A stretch of 64,000 bases of DNA from Luidia sarsii (Eukaryota; Echinodermata; Asteroidea; Paxillosida; Luidiidae): the NCBI GenBank assembly GCA_949987565.1, contig OX465114.1, positions 4,554,832-4,618,831 on the forward strand. The letters are read 5' to 3'. Made by a program: the position numbers and the translations under genes. The notes beneath the pieces are model-generated. The model worked only from the letters and a program-made list of their open reading frames with translations, was not told where the DNA came from and searched no databases. Positions 1-11,440 of this stretch are shown piece by piece. Numbering within the stretch: position 1 is the stretch's first letter; every line of letters begins with the position of its first letter.

Positions 1-1480
1 ACAACTATCGCAACAATTATCGCAGCGATTGCAACAACTATCGAGGGATTTCCCTGCTCAGCATTGTGGGGAAAGCGTTTGCCAAGGTAGTCCTCAACCG
101 GCTTCAACAACTCGCCGAGCGCATGTACCCAGAATCACAATGCGGGTTCCGAGCAAAGAGGTCGACGATCGACATGGTGTTCTCCCTGCGGCAGATGCAG
201 GAGAAGTGCCGCGAACTGAGACGCCCCCTCTACCTGGCCTTCATCGACCTGACCAAGGCCTTCGATCTGGTTAGCCGGTCAGGTCTCTTCAAGCTGCTCC
301 TCAGGATTGGATGCCCACCCAAGCTCCTAAAGATTGATCACGTCCTTCCATGACGGCATGACTGGAACAGTCCAGTGCAGCGGATCATCCTCGGACCCCT
401 TCCCTATCAAGAGCGGCGTGAAGCAAGGGTGTGTGTTGGCCCCAACACTCTTCGGCAACTTCTTCTCTCTGCTTCTGCGTTACGCCTTCTGCGACTCTGA
501 AGGTGGAATTTTCCTCCACACACGGAGTAATGGGAATCTGTTCAACCTTGCCCGCCTGAAAGCCAAGACCAAGGTGCACAGCGTAATGATCAGGGAAATG
601 CTGTATGCCAACGATGCTGCCCTAACAGCCCACACTGAGGATGCCCTCCAGCGCCTCATTACCCGCTTCGCGGAGGCTTGTACTGAGTTCGGATTGACCA
701 TCAGTCTGAAGAAGACCAAAATCATGGGCCAAGACGTCAGCACCATCCCAGCCATCACCATCGGCGATCACATCCTGGAGGTATTGGAGAATTTCATCTA
801 CCTCAGCTCTACCATCTCCAGCAACCTGTCCCTCGATGCAGAGCTTAACACACGGATAGGCAAAGCCTCTACCACCATGGCTCGTCTCGCCAAGAGGGTG
901 TGGGACAAAACCATGCTGTCACTCAGCACCAAGATGAAGGTGTACCAAGCTTGTGTACTGAGCACCCTTCTCTATGGTAGTGAAGCCTGGACCCTATACT
1001 CTAGACAAGAGCAAAGGCTGAACACCTTCCACATGCGCTGCCTCAGGCGACTCCTGGGCATCACCTGGCAGGATCGCGTCACAAACGCAAGCGTTCTCTC
1101 CCGGGCAGACGTGACAAGCATGTTCGCCATCCTAACCCAGAGACGACTACGCTGGCTCGGGCACGTGTGCAGGATGGCGACCGGCGCATCCCCAAGGACA
1201 TTCTGTATGGGGAGCTCGCCACGGGATCGCGACTAACCGGTCGGCCAGCCTTGCGATTCAAGGACGCTTGCAAGTGTGACCTGAAGGCCTGCAGCATCAG
1301 CCCAGCTGGCAGTCCTCCATAAAGGCCGGCGTGCAGCGAGCTGAGAAAAGAACCCGCCGGCGGCAGAGGCTCCAGTCTGCTCCTTCCGCCCCTACCGACG
1401 ACTTCACCTGCAGCAAGTGTCGACGGTGCTGCAGATCCCGCATAGGGCTCTACAGTCACAGTCGGCACTGCTTCACTAAC
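1..1480 (+). mobile_element. Non-LTR retrotransposon, 3' part of reverse transcriptase ORF, frameshifted
   Basis: This is the C-terminal half of a LINE polyprotein, a reverse transcriptase that copies its RNA at a nicked chromosomal site. The reading starts at the window edge, so the 5' part (endonuclease) is outside. Positions 66-353 carry fingers/palm sequence ending in a FIDLTKAFD block. After a frameshift near 340, 334-1236 continue through the palm motif, here YANDAA in place of the usual F/YADD, and through the conserved YGSEAWTLYSRQE and RRLRWLGHVCRM blocks. A second frameshift near 1177 moves into the frame reading KDILYGELATGSR. A C-terminal C2HC finger (first Cys 1409, last Cys 1471) closes the protein. 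The D-to-N change at the catalytic pair and at least two frameshifts make it a dead copy. The clade is not assigned. It shares its C-terminal architecture with the copy at 41731-42639. Confidence 0.9.
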
Positions 1481-1585
1481 AGCAATCACTAACAGTACCA
1501 CCGAGAAATCCGATGTGCAGACTCCATTGTCTTTCGAGACTATGCCACGTGCATCCATGTATTTAACAACAAAAGACATTCAAGT

Positions 1586-1830
1586 CAAAAACTGACTGGG
1601 AACTTTTGAGCTGCTGTAGCAAAATTTATAACAATTGGTTGTTTGCATCTGAATGAAAGTGGGGGTGTGATCCCTGGATATATACGGCAGTTAATGGTTG
1701 AATTGCAAAGACAAAGACTAGTTTACTATTTGGGAAGACCACCATCTACCCTAAGGACTGGATAGCTCAGACTCGGTCTTGGGTTCAAGTCCTGGTCCAG
1801 TCAAAGTTTTCTATGCCAATTTTTAAACAA
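1586..1830 (+). repeat. Composite repeat with tRNA-like 3' module, copy 1
   Basis: This dispersed repeat recurs, diverged, at 22905-24430 and 44130-44460 on the opposite strand. Its 5' part contains AGCTGCTGTAGC and a block around AACAATTGGTTGTTTGC, then GATCCCTGG and GGCAGTTAATGGTTGAA. Its 3' part has a box A-like GATAGCTCAG at 1761 and a box B-like GGTTCAAGTCC at 1782, followed by CCAGTCAAAGTTTTC. The promoter-like module therefore sits at the 3' end, the reverse of an ordinary tRNA-derived SINE. This copy has lost bases between the two boxes (only about 11 nt separate them), so it is unlikely to be transcribed from them. Confidence 0.7.
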
Positions 1831-2163
1831 AAGATATTGATAAAAAAATGAATTCTGCTGATCAAAATTGAAATTTCGAGAGTTTAGTAGGCCTACATTT
1901 GGACGTGTAAACAATATTAACAACATACAGTCTGATCTTGCTCTATTAGGGAGAGCGAGACAAGAATGTGTGACAGGAGCTCAATATTTCATGACTAGTC
2001 TACATACATAGGGCCAGGATGTGTAAAGTTGAACTAGAACAGTGGGATTACAAGGGCATTACTTTTATGGTTGTGGTGGGTTTGGGTTTTGGAGATAAAC
2101 TGATGAGCCTTAGTATCAAGTGGCCCTGGTAAGCTTCCCATTAGGATATGTTTCTGTATTTAC
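1831..2163. other. Non-coding, no recognised feature
   Basis: This is AT-rich sequence between the composite repeat and the ORC3 exon, inside what should be the downstream intron of ORC3. No element ends or coding signal were seen. Confidence 0.6.
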
Positions 2164-2350
2164 CTGTACTGAGAGTCAATGTATTCCACGATATCATTGA
2201 CCAAATTTTCATAACGAGTTGGTTTGCGGGTCTTCTTAGCTGATGTCATTAACTGCTGCTGCAGTGAGCATAGAGTCACATGCTGCATCTTTCCTCCAGA
2301 CTCCTCAATGGATTCTTCTTCTACATCAATAGTGCCCAGGTCACCAGCAT
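2164..2350 (-). CDS. ORC3: ORC3 exon 11 of those visible
   Basis: This is an internal exon of origin recognition complex subunit 3, a nuclear protein that with the other ORC subunits marks and licenses replication origins. The acceptor (minus strand TTTTTAG) ends at 2351 and the donor GTAAAT starts at 2163. The exon opens with two bases completing a GAT codon begun by exon 17368-17498, so the phases match. It encodes an acidic linker (DVEEESIEESGG) followed by SLQQQLMTSAKKTRKPTRYE and ENLVNDIVEYIDSQYR. The last part matches the vertebrate ORC3 stretch with LYHLQKSLLEM, KQTKFEVLRENVVNFIDC. It ends two bases into a codon, so further exons (the C-terminal winged-helix part) must lie left of the window. 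Confidence 0.9.
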
Positions 2351-3270
2351 CTAAAAATCAGATAATTCTCCAATTAAAAATTGATTTCAAAGTATGTAAA
2401 AGAATGTGTCATCTGACTTGACAAGAAAGAAAGAATTCATGAACTTAAAAGTCAAGACCTTGCTCCAGACGAAGTGGAACACTAAGGCCTTGGACCAAGT
2501 GCTGTACAAAACTAAGAGCATGACTGAGAAAAGTACAAAGACCATGACTAAGGTTGACAGACCAATATTGGGACCATAATTTGAATCAAGATTAAAGGGA
2601 AATTCCACCCCAAAGTTTTGTTTCAATATTATAAAAGAACATCAATAAACAGATTCAATCCACTGGATTATAATTTTCCTGGATTTTGCTAAATGTTGGA
2701 GGAGACAGTTTTACTTGTGATTTTCTGCTTGATGTAAGAACGATGGGTGCAGCCATATTATTTGAAAACCCCACTACATTAGGGGAATTATGACGCAGTG
2801 TCCTCACCTCAGTGCTTCCCAATAGTGCGTGCACTAATGATTGCGTACCCAGACTCCGGATATACAAAATTTACGTGCGATCAAGGCATCGGTCTATTTA
2901 TTTCTCCAAAAGTCATGTACGCAACAATTTATTGGTGGTAGGCCCGATGATATTTGCCAGTTTTCCTGTGTTTTTTTTTCAGAAATTGACTCCCGCTTAA
3001 TTTTTTCCTGGAAAGAAAAAATCATCACAATGGAGTCTACTCCAAGTTTCATTGGCCAGGGGCCATACTCTATTAAAAGAATCGCCTGGTGATTTTCTTC
3101 AAAACATTCCAGCTCAAAGTGGTCCTCACAAACGACAAATGCTTTGTTCAGGATAAGTCAAACTTCACATATTGTTTTCATGTGAGCCCACTTCTTACAA
3201 ATGTCGAGGGGTTTCTTAGAATCAGGTATTTAAAAGAAGCTGCAACATTTTACATACACCTATGTATCTC
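2351..3270. other. ORC3 intron, no recognised feature
   Basis: This is the beginning of the 15-kb ORC3 intron (2351-17367). It is AT-rich, with only short chance reading frames and no repeat ends that I recognise. Confidence 0.6.
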
Positions 3271-3382
3271 TCGTACTCGACATCCCTCGTACTCGACATC
3301 CCTCGTACTCGACATCCCTCGTACTCGACATCCCTCGTACTCGACATCCCTCGTACTCGACATCCCTCGTACTCGACATCCC
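3271..3382. repeat. Tandem array, seven copies of a 16-bp unit
   Basis: Seven apparently perfect copies of TCGTACTCGACATCCC run from 3271 to 3382. The flanking sequence to about 3530 keeps scattered degenerate versions (TACTCGAGC, TCGAGTGATGTCGAG, GCACTCGC), as if an older, longer array has decayed around a freshly homogenised core. The unit contains the short palindrome-like TACTCGA. Reading frames crossing it on both strands are repetitive artefacts, not genes. Confidence 0.95.
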
Positions 3383-3540
3383 TCGTTAGTACTCGAGCAA
3401 ACTCGTAAACACTTGCTAGCGCTTGTGGTTTCGAGTGATGTCGAGGATTAGCAAGGGATAGCGAGTGGCCTCGTAAGCACTCGCAGAGTGGAGGGCAGCT
3501 CATCAACAACGAGTGTTTGCGAGGGCTATCCAAGCGTATC

Positions 3541-6130
3541 CACTGACCTCACTCACATTCTTGAGAAGGCGCCCGTTTGTGAATCCGCATGGCAGCCCAT
3601 TGTGTGAGCGCCTGCTCCTCAGTGGAACCGGCGACCGCAAAGGCTTATAAAGAACATCGGTAAGGAATAGGTGCGTGGTCGCCTCCAGTCCAGGTCTTTT
3701 GTTTAAGGTTTTAGCTTGCACTATAGGGCTGTAAACTGCTTTCCAGAGAGATTTTTTAAGTAGCAATTTTTGTAGTTTCATGTAGGTCAAGGCTGATATA
3801 AAATATGTTTCCCTATTTCTTTTTAGCCGGCTTACATGTGTACATGAAAAAGCTGGATTCGCATCGCAAAATTTGATGCACTTTTTTATGGAAAGCAAGA
3901 CAAATTTGAAAATGGAAACCATTTTCAATTTTCTGAAATAACTCTGGCATTGAATGAATATAATGTAGAATGCATATTGAAAATGAATTCACAAGATTGT
4001 TTGTGAAATATGAACTGTTGAGATTCGTTGAAGTTCGGAAAGACTTGGCTGCGACCCATACCTCGACCGTGCATGGTTCACTTGTGGTAACTCAGTTCCG
4101 TGCGCTAGTAAAATGTGGTTCAGCCCCGTGACCCGTTGAAAAATGAATTATATACTTTTCTTTCATTTAAATACACTCAAATGACAAAATCCTCCCTTTG
4201 AGACTGCATTCATGTTCTATTTTATCTTCAAAGGCTTTGCGCTCAAGGAACAGTTGTTGGTTATCGGCTTTTTCCTGAACTAAATCGTAAACCTAACAAG
4301 ACGGTTTTCATTAAAGAAAAAAGGCCCGGTACCGCACCGAAGCATTCCCTGCTGCAGACCTGCCAATCATGTCGTATAGTGCCAGGCATTTAGCTGCGTG
4401 GTCTTGGGAGCGATATATTATTTTCTTTGGGGATGGAGGTGGACTTAGTTTCATGCTAGTTGTTGGCCTTATGGGTATTTTGTTTTTAAAGAATAGAGAA
4501 GGGGGCTATGCTGAATGTCTTACTTATGAGGGCTTATCTAAAGGACACATGTACATAATTCACTAGGAATACATGCCTGGCGTTGAATACTTTTTTTGGT
4601 AAGGTACATTGCATTTCTCAGATTAATTTTGTGAGGATTTTTCTTTTTCTTTTTTGGGATGTTTGGAAGCGGGAATGTGCCTACACTACAGGGAAGTCTT
4701 TTGATTATTTCCCAATATGAAGGCCCATTTTTTAAAATATCGGGATATTAGTTGATTTCTAGTGCATGTGAAATTATTTTGGCCAATGACTAAATATTCT
4801 CGGGTTCATTTTTTTCTTTCCGTTCACTTTTTTCTTTTCTTTCAGAGGAGATGGTCAGGCCGAATGGGGCCATGTCCTATAGGGCAACTTCCTAGGGGCG
4901 GTAAGCTACATGTAAAATGTGGACGACTTGGTCAACGTTTGGAGTTCATACCTATGGTGCGGGCAGCTAGGTGGTAGGAGTACATTGTACAGTAGGTGGG
5001 TGCCAAGGCTTCCCTGCCGATTGGTACAGGGAACTTGACAAAGCTTTGGCGCAAAGTTCCCTGATGTCAAAGTCTGCAGGATTCAGCTTGGAACACACCA
5101 TTTTCAAAGAGGTGTACGCTCGACTTCCGTACAACAAATCACATAAATCAAAGGATGAAATGTCACTTTTCAAAATCAAAACCTAAACGAACAGAAAATA
5201 CCAGACAGATGTCGTAAAATTATGCCACTAAAAAGTTCCCTTGTCGGGATTTTCGGCCGATTATTTTGTTTATCCCTCAAAATGTAGCCCATTAACCCCG
5301 CTTTCCTACCCCCCTTTCACAATGGTACGATATTTGCAACACGTGCAGCTGCTTCGATATATGGGAGCCTTGCAGAGCTCGACACGGTAAATACCGGTAC
5401 GTTCGCCCTCGAGAGTGGAGACCCATAAATTCGTGACTTTTTTGCTCTTTCTTACTCCGTAACTTTGTTAATATTAATTGTATTGTATTGAAGAGACAAA
5501 ATTTTACTCGGCACCTTGCTCAAGTCGACGGTGTGAACGAAGTTCAGATTTCTGTAATTTCAATTTATATACAAATTCTAAGTCGACAAATGTAAGTCGT
5601 CATCATGCCCAAGTCAGTGCATTTCTAAGGGTCCCTTGACAATAGAAAACATTGTAAAATCCTTTCTGTACATGTAACTCGTCATGAAATCACTTCTGAA
5701 CACATTTTTTTTTAAATCCTGGCAACTTGTGATTTTTGAGAAATTTTGAGGCACAGCTATTTTAGGTCCGTGAGATTACTGAAGAACTCGCACGTGGAAC
5801 GGTTTCACACATTTCATGTTTGTGCCTATAGTGCTTGCACACATGGACGGTCCCTCACGTATTTCCCTCCCGAACGTTGTGGCGTTCCACAATTGACATT
5901 GGAACGGTCAATAGACCGTGTAAGATGGCCTCGAGAATGTATGTGTTACCGTGAGATTCCTGACTTCCGGGCTCCTCGGATAAGCACAGAGCGGTGAACG
6001 TTTTTGTTAAAACATTGTGTATCGTGCCGATTTAAGCAGTTTAAACTATTAGAATAGTCACTTAGGAATAAAATATTAAAATACAATGTGTAAATTTAGT
6101 ACGTGATTTTGCATGTTTTACAGACAAAAA
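3541..6130. other. ORC3 intron, mostly unrecognised; possible hAT remnant
   Basis: No gene is seen. Around 3846-3880 the sequence AGCTGGATTCGCATCGCAAA matches, in reverse complement, the subterminal sequence just inside the right end of the hAT-like element at 10047-11579 (AATGCGATGCGAATCCAGCT). This suggests an old fragment of that family. The rest is low-complexity AT-rich DNA with chance frames. Confidence 0.4.
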
Positions 6131-7277
6131 TACCGTAAAATCCCGGGTATAATGCGCACTTTTTTCACCGCGGTAGACATCAAAAGTTGGGGGTGCGCAT
6201 TATACACGGGTACAAGGATGTCCTGCCAGTATGGGTTTCAGTCATCAAACAGAAGCCAACCTTACATTGTATAACATTTTAACAATGGGGCTGTCAATCA
6301 TTGTCCCCATTGCAAACTCTCCTGGGTTTTTTTTCCCCCACGAGGTTACTTGGGCTCAAATTGATTTTCTTTCATTAGGAGGGCGATCCTCCCGTGATCA
6401 ACCTTCCCATTTTTTTAAACGAAACAAATGGAGGCATATCTGTGAAGCCACCATGGATGTGCATTTTGTTCAGTCTGGAAACCGATGTATTGTTACATTG
6501 TATCTCCCGGTTTTTCCCAACTGCGAAGTAACTTGGGCTCAAAATTAAAATAGATGTTTTTAATCAGAGGGCGATCATCCTTCCCGCTGTGAGATTTTCA
6601 AGTTTTCCGTGCTTGGTTTTTCCCACGGTGAGGCAACTTGGGCTCAAATGGATGTTTTTATTCGGAGAGCAATCATCTTTCCCGCTGTGGAATTTTCAAG
6701 TTTTCTGTGCTTGGTTTTTCCCACGGCGAGGTAACTTGGGCTCAAATGGAAGTTTATATTCGGAGAGCGATCATCCTTTCCGCTGTGGAATTTTCAAGTT
6801 TTCCGTGTTTGATTTTTCCCACGGCGAGGTAACTTGGGCTCAAATGAATGTTTTTATTCAGAGAGCGATCATCCCTTCCCACTGTGGAAGAATTTTTTCA
6901 GTCAAGAGACATGCTTTTTTTTAAGGGAAGCCGACCTTACATTGTATCACATTTCAACAATGGAGCTTTCATTCATCGTCCCCACCGCAAACTCTCCCGG
7001 GTCATGGCGAGGTAACTTGGGCCCAAATGGAATTTTTTATTCGGAGGGTGAGGATCCTCCCCACTGTATGCTCTCTTCTCTTTTTTTTTTGCCTGGGCCA
7101 GGCTCGAAATAATGGACTTTTTTATTCGGAGAGTGATCATCCTTCCCACTGTGGGATGGAATCAACTTTACATTGGACTCTTTTTTTGGACTCGGATTTT
7201 TTTTTTCTCTCGGTGAAGGCGAAAGTAGGGGGTGCGCATTATACACGGGTGCGCATTATACCCAGGATTTTACGGTA
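6131..7277. mobile_element. TA-flanked non-autonomous DNA transposon with 98-bp internal repeats
   Basis: Terminal inverted repeats start CCGTAAAATCCCGGGTATAA at 6133 and end as its near-complement before 7276, with TA on each side as the likely target duplication. TA duplication and this style of end fit the Tc1/mariner-pogo group; no transposase is encoded. Internally a roughly 98-bp unit beginning GAGGTAACTTGGGCTCAAAT repeats, with clean copies at 6630, 6728 and 6826 and degenerate ones near 6346, 6523 and 7008. The end motif GGGTGCGCATTATAC also occurs inside the left end (about 6190) in inverted sense and twice in tandem at the right end (about 7230 and 7249). It lies in the large ORC3 intron. 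Confidence 0.85.
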
Positions 7278-7874
7278 GTTAATCGTGTTTTGATTTTGTA
7301 TTATTTTGTTTACATGTACAGTATCCACATGTACAGTGCAGTACAAGGTGCATTTCTTGCCTGAATGCGAACCACACCAACTTTGGCGTGATACAAGTAG
7401 TAATGCTCACGTCGCGTACCACAGTCAGGCTGTATTCGCAATACTGTACTTACAACCGGAAGATGAAGGTCAGGTTATATTATTTTTTTTTCTCTGCCAT
7501 ATTCTCATTTTTTGGTAGGTTTTTTTTGCTCATTCTTATACTTTTAACATACTTAAACCATAAACCTGGGTTTTTAGTTGGAAAGAGGCTTTCTTCATTA
7601 TGTAATAATGCATTCAAATTTGGGCACGTGTTAATCTCCTATAGCAGGCGGTGCGGAGGTGCCCGGAAGTGTAAGGTGACCTTTTTCACCACGAGACTTA
7701 CACGGTCTATTGAGTATACCCCTGTGTTGGTTTGGCGAGCCCACCGCACCTGCGTACGTACTCGCACAGATCCGCACACACATGTAAAGTACATGTATGT
7801 GTGTGCATATGTGTGTTTGCGGATCATTATTTTTGGGTACCGTATTCATTGTGCCCCAACGTGATGGCCGTTAG
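7278..7874. other. Intronic spacer with short ACATGT/CACA tracts
   Basis: No gene recognised. The spacer carries scattered palindromic ACATGTAC pieces (7312-7345, 7782-7800) and a short CA/TG-rich stretch at 7770-7820. Overlapping reading frames here on both strands are low-complexity artefacts. Confidence 0.5.
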
Positions 7875-8374
7875 TTTTCGACGGTACGCGTTTTCGACAC
7901 TTGATCTTCTAACTCACATCGCACGATGAAAACAACTCCGTATAACGATCTCAGACTTCGTATTTTCCGGTTTGTTTCCTGCTTTTGTCCGTCACTGAAA
8001 ATGTGGAAAGTTAAGGCTCTTCCGGTAGGCCAAAGTTGTGTGATTCAAAACGTTGCTCTTTTGGGGTCTATTTTCCTAGCTACAAAATTGGCAGTTGCTT
8101 CGTAGCTCCAGTTTTCTTTATTGTTGGTCCTAAAAAAAAATCTGAGTGAACCGTAACAAACCACAACATACGTAGAAAAAAAATATATCACGCAAAATGA
8201 GAAAGTCCGTTCTGGGTAAAAACTATGGAGGCTCCTATAGGGCGTCTCGCTTATATAATTTTTTTAAATTTAATTATTTAAAGGCATGAAGTAACATGGC
8301 CTAATAGGCTTTCATAAAAAATAAAAAAAAATAAAAGGGCAGCTAGAGAAAGTACCAAGAAGGAGGAAATGTGT
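7875..8374 (+). repeat. 500-bp dispersed module, copy 1
   Basis: This segment, from CGTTTTCGACACTTGATC to AGGAGGAAATGTGT, is repeated with small differences on the opposite strand at 51047-51555. Both copies include CTTATATAAT-like AT-rich sequence, the block CTATGGAGGCTCCTA, and the end AAGTACCAAGAAGGAGG. Similarity stops at the same base (…GAAATGTGT) in both copies. At 51047 the unit abuts the 5' side of a gypsy polyprotein remnant; here it is followed by unrelated sequence. It may be the leader or promoter of a retroelement, or an independent non-autonomous element. The sequence does not decide. Confidence 0.8.
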
Positions 8375-8735
8375 CTCTTGAGTGACATTGGGAAAGGTCA
8401 TAACTGAAGAAGCAGTGAGAAAGAAAAAAGTGGAGTTTTTTAAACGTCACAGAAGAAGACATCAACCAGATGAAAAATACAACCCCACCAAAAGGGCAAA
8501 GAAAACAGAATCTGCTTCCATGGCTGAATCACAATTAGCTTGGACCAAGCCGAACAATCACATCCTGCCTCGATGTATCTTCTGATGTGGAAATTAACAG
8601 GGATGAGAAATGCTGCGTGTGTCACTCATAGATACCGCTCTACCGTATCTCACCTCTATGGTTTACTTGAAGATCCAAATTCAAAAAAGTTAAAAGATTT
8701 CCTTCAGTTAAATGAACTTCTTAACACATTTTAAG
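8375..8735 (+). other. Possible decayed coding sequence of unknown origin
   Basis: Downstream of the dispersed module there is a lysine/arginine-rich open stretch (8382-8585, containing VEFFKRHRRRH and NPTKRAKK). It continues in shifted frames as EINRDEKCCVCHS and LLEDPNSKKLKDFLQ. It could be the remains of a protein that the 500-bp module once led. No family is recognised and frame changes break it. Confidence is low. Confidence 0.25.
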
Positions 8736-9351
8736 AAAATTATTCTCAATTTGAATTATTCATTATGGTGATTAAATTTATTTCCTTATTTTTATGAGGA
8801 CAGTTTTGATGATTTGGAAAAGGATGGGAAAGGAGAGGGTAGCATGAAGGGAAAGGAGTTGATAGGTGATAACAAAAAGTCAATCCAACTTCCCCATCTC
8901 AAATTTAGTGGCTCAGGGCAATGGGACAAAATAAATGCAAACCAATAAGTTTAAAGCATAAATTATGAATGTTTTGAGGAAAGTGTTAGAAGCAGTGTCG
9001 AAAAAAAAACCCCGAAAGATGAACAAACAAAACAAAAAAAAGGGAAGAATTTTACACTGCCACACAGCATTTGAGTTATTTTAAGAATTTATTTTGCGTT
9101 TGGCTGCACTGGGACACCTTACTAAACCCCACCGTCGAAAATAGGTCAAGATGCTTACTGCGCGGTGCGCCATGGACATCAACAAAACTGGGTAATCTTA
9201 CGGAAGTGACAGGCTTGATCAACATTCTCCATGATTATTCTAATAGTCTGTGGTGTGAAAAAAATGACTGAGACCTCTTTTAGTGTGATACTTTCGTTCA
9301 TATTGTCAGCTTGAAGAAAAGGCCTTAATTATATCGTCGAAAACCAGTAAC
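8736..9351. other. Intronic, nothing recognised
   Basis: AT-rich sequence between the 8.4-kb remnant and the first Penelope-like copy. No ends, repeats or coding signal seen. Confidence 0.5.
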
Positions 9352-11035
9352 TGAAAGATATATGATGTTTGAGGTAGTGCAAGTGATAGAGCCATAGGTC
9401 AAGTGGGTAGTTCCAGAAGAATTCCCATTGAAAGAGTATTTCCTTGATATGTGTCTTGCAAACAATGCATTTCAAGGTACACTTAAATGTATCAAATTCG
9501 ATGGGAGGTGAAGGGTCCAAAGGGGGAACCTCTGCTCGGACAATTAAGTCACGCAGGTTACGGGGCCGCCTAAAAGGCAAAACAGGTGAGTTTGGAATGG
9601 CGTCAGCCAGACAATCAAAAGTGTGGAGAATATGGTGGTTTTCCTTAGATATCTTCCTGAGAGGAGGAAGAGAAGGGTGGTACACTGGTAAGAAGTAACT
9701 AAGGGTGGCTAAGACCTGGTGGCTTTTGTTTGAGTGCTGAACTTCTGGGAATGGAATAGACTTTAGCAATAGAATTCTTAACTTGTCGAGAACTATAGCC
9801 TCTAGCAACCAAGATACTGGTTAATACACGTGTATGGAAGCGAAAGTCAGACTCATTGGAACATATGCGCCTCACTCTGAGGGCCTGGCTGTAAGCTATA
9901 CCAGTCTTACAGTGTCTAGGGTGACAACTGGAGGCATGGAGATATTGATGAGTGTTGGTGGGCTTTGAATACAAGTCAGTAGTGAGTGTATTGAGGTCTT
10001 TCCGGACGGTGACGTCCAGAAAGTGGGTCTGCTGGAGAGACTGCTCCAGTGATGGAAATAAGCGGAAAAAATTGATTAGCAAATAATGCTAATCAAATTG
10101 TAATTTGATTAGCAATATGGTAAAAATGACTAGCAAAAATAAATGCAACAATAAGTCAGTGCATGGATCATTTCTTTCTTTGACAGACGGGATGCATGCT
10201 GGCGCTGATGCATCGCTGTCCCACCATGTTTGATGCAGTTGTCTCTTTTCAGGCTGTACCTGCTGATTCCTAGAACAAAAACGTTGGAATAATTTCTGAC
10301 AGCTTTGATTTTTTCCTCGTGCGATCTGCAAAGGTCACATCAAAATTGCACGGGGCACCAAGGTCTGTGGCATCAAAAGGCCAATGAAAAGGCCTATCCT
10401 TTATTTTAAATGTCGCCTTCCTTAATTGTTTACTGAAAAACAACAATCTTGATAGTTGTTTTAATTTGCCGCCTCAAATTCAAATTTTGTTTTGATGGGT
10501 AGAAAGATAGGTGCACCTAGGGTTGGGTGGTTTGGGAAAAATCAAAACCGAAAAAATCGCCGGACCCTAGACTCGGTGAAACCGTAAAACTTTTTTTTTC
10601 TTCGATCGAAAACAAAATAAAAGAAAAGAAAACTCAAGAAAAAACCCCACACAATTCCAATGATAAAGAAAGGACCCCATTAATATCCCAATGTTTTGTT
10701 TCGGAAGTAAAATAAATTGTACTTTTTTGTAGCATACCGTCTCGCTATACTTCTGGCAGCTGGAAGTTCCGATCAGGCTTGAGTAGCGCAGCTTGATCGT
10801 ATGCAGCCATGTGGCCGCTGTGCACGTGCACTGTGCAGTATACACGTACTGTACAGTATATATACAGTGTGTGCAAAGACGTGTTGTGTCATGTCACATT
10901 GCAGCGCGTAGGCTGGTTTCGGCCCTAATGGTCCTGTAGTGTCGCTATGGCGTTACCTAGAGGCGGAAACCATACCTAGACTTGCCAACCTTGCTAACGT
11001 CGTGCGCTACTTTCATCGTTTGTCTCCAAAAAAAA

Positions 11036-11130
11036 TTTCCGCGTAATTCAATATTATTCCCTTCGTCATTAATTTTGAAAGTGGTATGGATAGAAAGAAG
11101 AGAATACAGGCTTCAATTTAAGGGTAAAAT
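11036..11130 (+). repeat. 95-bp repeat shared with 56508-56602, copy 1
   Basis: The block TATTATTCCCTTCGT … AGAAAGAAGAGAATACAGG … AGGGTAAAA occurs here within the hAT-like element and again at 56508-56602 in the same orientation. The second location has no hAT ends nearby, so it is either a solo fragment of the same family or an independent repeat carried as cargo. Confidence 0.75.
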
Positions 11131-11269
11131 CGACAGATTTGGACGATGTTTACAGGGTAGGCGCTTGGCGGTCGAAAACCTGTGTGTATACGGATCTACG
11201 GAAAGTGACTATAGCCGCTTATGAAAAGCAGATGGGGAGTCTGGCCGCCGCCACACTTGCACTATCAAC

Positions 11270-11440
11270 ATGTACATGTACTGTACATTGTACAATCAAT
11301 GTACAGTACAGTACATGTACTGCATGTACTGTACATGTACAGTACTGTACATGTACCGTACAGTACTGTACATTGTACATGTACACAATGTACATGGGTG
11401 TGGGTGTGGGTGTACATGTACACGTACACGTACAGTGCAA
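11270..11440. repeat. ACATGTAC/GTAC palindromic simple-sequence array
   Basis: This is a run of overlapping self-complementary ACATGT, TGTACA and GTAC units inside the hAT-like element. Both strands read alike, so open frames on either strand consist of Cys/Thr/Tyr/Val/His/Met repeats and are not genes. Similar tracts occur at 16915-17035, 46745-46800, 47125-47155, 51560-51680 and 58310-58375. Confidence 0.9.

Noticed and set aside
1756..1802. A functional tRNA gene
   Set aside because: Box A/B-like elements recur in several dispersed repeats with a common tail, the boxes are too close here, and no cloverleaf with a paired acceptor stem can be drawn.
9444..9698. Plus-strand genes within the Penelope-like copies (also 12879-13160, 13265-13798, 55333-55617, 62266-62511)
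   Set aside because: These are antisense shadows of the element's own coding strand, repeated in each copy in the same position.
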